From Natrinema sp. SYSU A 869 (GTDB lineage: Archaea; Halobacteriota; Halobacteria; Halobacteriales; Natrialbaceae): a stretch of 64,000 nt of DNA. Below are positions 60,509-64,000 of the stretch, one piece after another. The stretch covers positions 62,001-126,000 of the forward strand of contig NZ_CP082247.1 in the NCBI RefSeq assembly GCF_019879105.1. Reading direction: 5' to 3'. The translations under genes were made by a program, and so were the position numbers. The notes beneath the pieces were generated by a model that saw only the letters and a list, made by a program, of their open reading frames with translations, had not been told where the DNA came from and searched no databases. Each line of letters begins with the position of its first letter. The stretch's first letter is position 1.

Positions 60509-61157
60509 AGGATGGTTCACCCTATTCATCTATGAGATACAATCACATAGATTCATCTCCTGAAAATCTCCGCGGTCTGAGCAGGGAGTACGACGCGCTG
60601 TGAGTCGAATACTCGCTGCAAGACCGAGTAGCCACAATCCGTTGGCTTCACACTAAGCCCATAGGTCAGGTTCCGCTCTGCTTTCGACTGTCACTGCACA
60701 CGAGACTATCCGCGACGCAGCCGACTCAGTTGTCGTCGCTTCGTGCTCGAGAGAATATTTCCGTTTCCATCCGTCTTGTAGCCAATTCGGTGGACAGGCT
60801 CCGATCGTGGCGTGTCGGCGTCAGTGGTGTGCCAGTTCGTTTCTGAGTGGCTCCGTCGTCCTTCGTCCCCAATTAGGTCCTCAATCCAATTGATTGTCTT
60901 CGAGGATGTGTCTACAGTCCTCACAGATCGTTTCGCGGCTGGTCTGTCGAACACTACCGTCATAGTCCGGATTGTCTGCTAATTTGGTTGGCCTATTCGA
61001 TTAGCCTAACCGACTAGGACGTCGACATCCTTCGCCTAAATCTGATAACAAGCTTCACCTCTCTATCGGAACTCCTTGCTGCTGGCTCATACGAACCTAT
61101 CCAATACGTCCTCGAGATGCCGATAGTCTTATTTATTCTAAATTGGGAATTCGAAGA
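60509..61157. other. Intergenic stretch between the hydrolase and nuclease genes
   Basis: No confident gene; an 85-codon candidate is listed separately. An imperfect palindrome GGTTGGCCTATTCGATTAGC (about 60985-61010) and a TATA-like TTATTTATTC at 61130 before the nuclease start are the only signals I see. Confidence 0.4.
60706..60963 (-). CDS. Unrecognised 85-residue frame
   Basis: Reads MTVVFDRPAAKRSVRTVDTS and includes INWIEDLIGDEGRRSHSETN. It is hydrophilic and has no known motif. It could be a real small protein or chance; composition is haloarchaeal-like but not decisive, and no start signal is visible. Confidence 0.25.
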   Translation of the reverse strand: MTVVFDRPAAKRSVRTVDTSSKTINWIEDLIGDEGRRSHSETNWHTTDADTPRSEPVHRIGYKTDGNGNILSSTKRRQLSRLRRG

Positions 61158-63741
61158 GTGTCACTCACGCGGGCAACATCTCTTGACAATCTCTATGAGC
61201 AGGTCTCGGACTACGATCTCGTTCTTGTTCCCGATGCACCGCTTGCGAGCGCGCTCAACCGACGGCTAGACCGACCGCATTTCGGCCCATTCGCGATTCC
61301 ACCTCGCCGTCTCGCTGCAGGCCGACATGAGACAGCAGAAGATCGAACTGCGTTCCTCGAGCTCATTTCACAGAGAGACCTTGATTGGAAACGCAACGCC
61401 TACGCTATCGGGAACATCCTCCAGTGCTGGGAACACCAAGGTCAAAGCGACTCGATCCTCGAGTACGACGCATACGCTGACGAAGTGACCAAAGACGCCG
61501 TGGCATATATCGATGACCTCCGAACGACGTCGGGACGGCTGACCGAGTACCAGATCGACGGCGATCAAGATGTCGCGGTCGTCGGGGAAGACCAGCTGAC
61601 CACGCTCGAGCGATCGATACTCCCTGCAAAGTACGACACCTACAGTCCGTTCAGTGACCATGCGTTCGACCAGCCACCGTTCAGAATCTTCGAGTCGACG
61701 TCAGCTATCGTCGATACACTCGTAGAGAGCATCTCAGTAGATAACGCCGAGAACGTTGCGGTCGTTCTCGATCAAGCGAGTGAGTATTCTCCAGTAGTAG
61801 AATCTGCGTTCGAATCGGCCGGGATCCCGTTCTACGGTGGCCCTGGCTTCATTGACAACCCAGATCATCGCGCGTTCTGTCAGCTACTCCGTGTCGCACA
61901 TCGCGGAACAGATACCGAGGTCCGTGATGTCAAACCGGTTCTGAGCAAACTCGGGATCGACCTAGACGTCGAACACGACGAAAACGACTCCACGACCTCG
62001 ACATGGCAGAGGTCGAGTGGATTCGAGATTTCTGTGACTCTATTGAAGAGCGAACCTTCGATCAGTCGATCACCGCGTTCGAGCAGCGAACCGGGTGTTC
62101 GATGGACGACTTCAGCGATGAGCTGGCCGCACTGTGTCTCAAGGACGAATTCGTCAGTGAGGTGGCTGTAGATCGACTCGAGTTCTATCTGCAGACCTAC
62201 GAGGTGCCGATCAACCGGGAAAACGAGGGTGTTCTCCTGGCCGACGCGAAGTCGGCCGCCTACGTCGATCGCCCCGTCGTGTTCTTCCTCGGCCTCGACG
62301 AGGGTTGGACGCACTCTGCACCGCGCCGTCCGTGGGTCGATCACGACCGCCAGTATACGAGAAACATCCAACAGTTCCAGCTCCTCCTCCAAAGTGGGGT
62401 CGATCAATACTACCTCGTTCAGGACACGACTGGTGGGTCACCAGTCACGCCCTGTCTGTACTTCGAGGAACTGCTCGACGAAGAGTTCGAGCGCTTCAGC
62501 GACCTTGAGTCGATAGCATACGCAAAAGCGCCCCGTGAACGAGGAGACGGGTTCGAGAAAGAGCCCGTCGACGCTACCACAACCGAGGTGGAAGCGGTTA
62601 GCCAGTCCAGTCTCAGTACGTACGTTAACTGCCCCCGTGACTATTTCTTCAGTCGCCTCGTCGATACCCCCGACAAGGACTACTTCAAAGAAGGGAACCT
62701 GTTCCACGATTTCGCCGAGTTCTACGTCGAACATCGAGACGTGGTCGACGAAACTGTGATCGAGGACGCCGTCGATGCGATGCTCAAGGAGACGCGGCCG
62801 TTCGTCAAGCGCGTCGACCAGAAGACGCGACGAACGAAGTACCGTGCTGGCCTCGAGACGATCTGTGAATTCCTGGACGAGAACGCACCGACCGACGGAT
62901 CGTTTCTCACAGCTGAGAGCGGGTGGGGGTCGAACTTCTTCGCTGAGCAGTATGATCGACCGGTCGAGACGCCGATCACCGAGCGATGGTTCGAGAACGA
63001 CGAACTCGGACTGAAAGGGAAGATCGACCTGATCCATGGTCCGACCCGCCTCGTCGATCACAAGAGCGGCAGCCGAAAGCGAGCCTCGCAGGTGGTGAAA
63101 AACTCGGCGCTTGATCCGCCGGGCGAGTCACCGAACTTTCAGGTGCTTCTGTACCTCACTCACTGGCGAACACAGCAGCCGGGGGACCGGTTGGAGTTCA
63201 CCTTTTCCATTTCCTCGAGATGCTCGACGATGTCGTCGCCGGTGATGCGGATCTCGAGGAGACGCTGACCACAGTCACATACTATCCGATGTCGTTCGAA
63301 GGACATGCTGAGTCGCGTGCAGTGTTCGAGTCTCTCCGAGACGACGGTGCTGGAAATTGTCGGAAGACGCTCGAGAAGGTCGAGTACGACGACTACAGAG
63401 CGATCTTCGAGGTGACACCGATGCCGGACACTCGAGACAGCGACGAACTCATCGAATCGGAGTTCGGTCAGGTGTTGACAGAGCGGATGAAAGACTGCGT
63501 CGGCGACTACAAGTACGTCTCAGCAGGGTGTAAACAGCTAATGCGTGAGCTGATGCGGATTCGGAGTCGCAACTACTTCCGAGAGGATATCGATGTATTC
63601 GAGGACTTCGTCGACGAGCGAATCGAGGAGTTGAATCGCCGGCGTCACGGTGAGGAACGATTCCCAGTCGAGGGACTCGCCGGCGAGCCGAACTACCGCT
63701 ACGTGGACAACCGTGATCTGATTTTGGAAACCGATGACTGA
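61158..63741 (+). CDS. RecB-like PD-(D/E)XK nuclease of AddB type (two frameshifts)
   Basis: About 861 residues when restored. The C-terminal nuclease shows a GLKGKIDLIHGPTRLVDHKS core near residue 620 (Asp, Asp, Lys of the PD-(D/E)XK motif), with SSLSTYVNCPRDYFFSRLVD and LFHDFAEFYVEHRD upstream. Helicase-like inactive domains precede it. The GTG start is preferred, with TATA 20-30 bases upstream. Frames break at 61990 (C-run; expected DSHDLDMAEVEW) and 63203 (T-run; expected TFFHFLEMLDDV), both one base short. It overlaps the next gene by eight bases. The pair resembles AddB/AddA or RecB-type DNA end processing. Confidence 0.8.
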
Positions 63742-64000
63742 ACCTAACACGCAACAGCGAGAACTCATCGAGAGCACTGAGGGCACCTATCTCGTCGACG
63801 CCGGCGCCGGAACCGGAAAGACGTTCGCAGTTACCCGACGCTATGCGAACATTGTCGAGCAGTCCGGCGTCGAACCGGACGACGTCCTCCTCGTTACCTT
63901 CACGAACAACGCCGCGACCGAGATGAAAGAGCGAATCGTCGGGCAGTGCCACTACGGAATGCGCGAGCTCGCCGACGCGCCGATCCAGACGTTCCATTCG
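63734..64000 (+). CDS. UvrD/RecB-type DNA helicase, 3' end outside window
   Basis: Starts ATG inside the end of the nuclease gene. The first 89 residues read TQQRELIESTEGTYLVDAGA, then Walker A AGTGKTFAVTRRYANIV, then VLLVTFTNNAATEMKERI (motif Ia). These are the first motifs of a superfamily-1 helicase of the UvrD/AddA class. No stop occurs before the window ends. With the overlapping nuclease it probably forms a helicase-nuclease complex for double-strand break resection. Confidence 0.85.
   Translation, partial: MTEPNTQQRELIESTEGTYLVDAGAGTGKTFAVTRRYANIVEQSGVEPDDVLLVTFTNNAATEMKERIVGQCHYGMRELADAPIQTFHS

Noticed and set aside
60985-61015. Imperfect palindrome before the nuclease gene as an operator
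   Set aside because: Arms mismatch at several positions and no second copy was found.

Overview
The window is haloarchaeal DNA (class Halobacteria). The evidence is an archaeal 16S-tRNA-Ala(TGC)-23S-5S operon, strongly acidic proteins, Tat lipoprotein signals on solute-binding proteins, leaderless TATA promoters and haloarchaeal families such as RdfA, the SMC-like Sph protein and DUF7504. IS content and protein style suggest Natrialbaceae, which is an inference only.

Layout. (1) 1-13.5 kb is a GC-rich catabolic block: an SDR oxidoreductase (cut by the window edge), two near-duplicate Tat-lipoprotein solute receptors, a small membrane protein, two family-5 ABC permeases, a double ATPase, and a divergent UxaA-type dehydratase operon beside a DapA-family aldolase. 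Together they look like uptake, dehydration and aldol cleavage of a sugar acid. (2) 13.5-36 kb is an AT-richer accessory island: rdfA plus an SMC-like gene, two separate orc1/cdc6 genes each surrounded by its own iteron family and a candidate origin, a complete IS200/IS605 element, two metallo-beta-lactamase nucleases, and a TetR/VOC pair whose VOC gene is split by nested insertion sequences. (3) 36.7-43.2 kb holds an IS5-family element and a complete rRNA operon. (4) 43.6-64 kb has an Lrp regulator and APC-Usp permease, an MFS transporter, a DUF7504 protein with a zinc-finger microprotein, a glucoamylase gene broken by a MITE, a multi-PAS histidine kinase, a response regulator, an alpha/beta hydrolase, and a RecB-like nuclease overlapping a UvrD-type helicase. 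IS605-derived elements and small inverted-repeat elements are scattered throughout.

Two cautions. About a dozen frameshifts in otherwise well-conserved genes are single missing bases in short homopolymer runs, so they look like sequencing or assembly errors more than decay. Truly decayed genes, with insertions, nonsense codons or truncations, are labelled as pseudogenes. Function calls rest on motif reading alone, without database searches.
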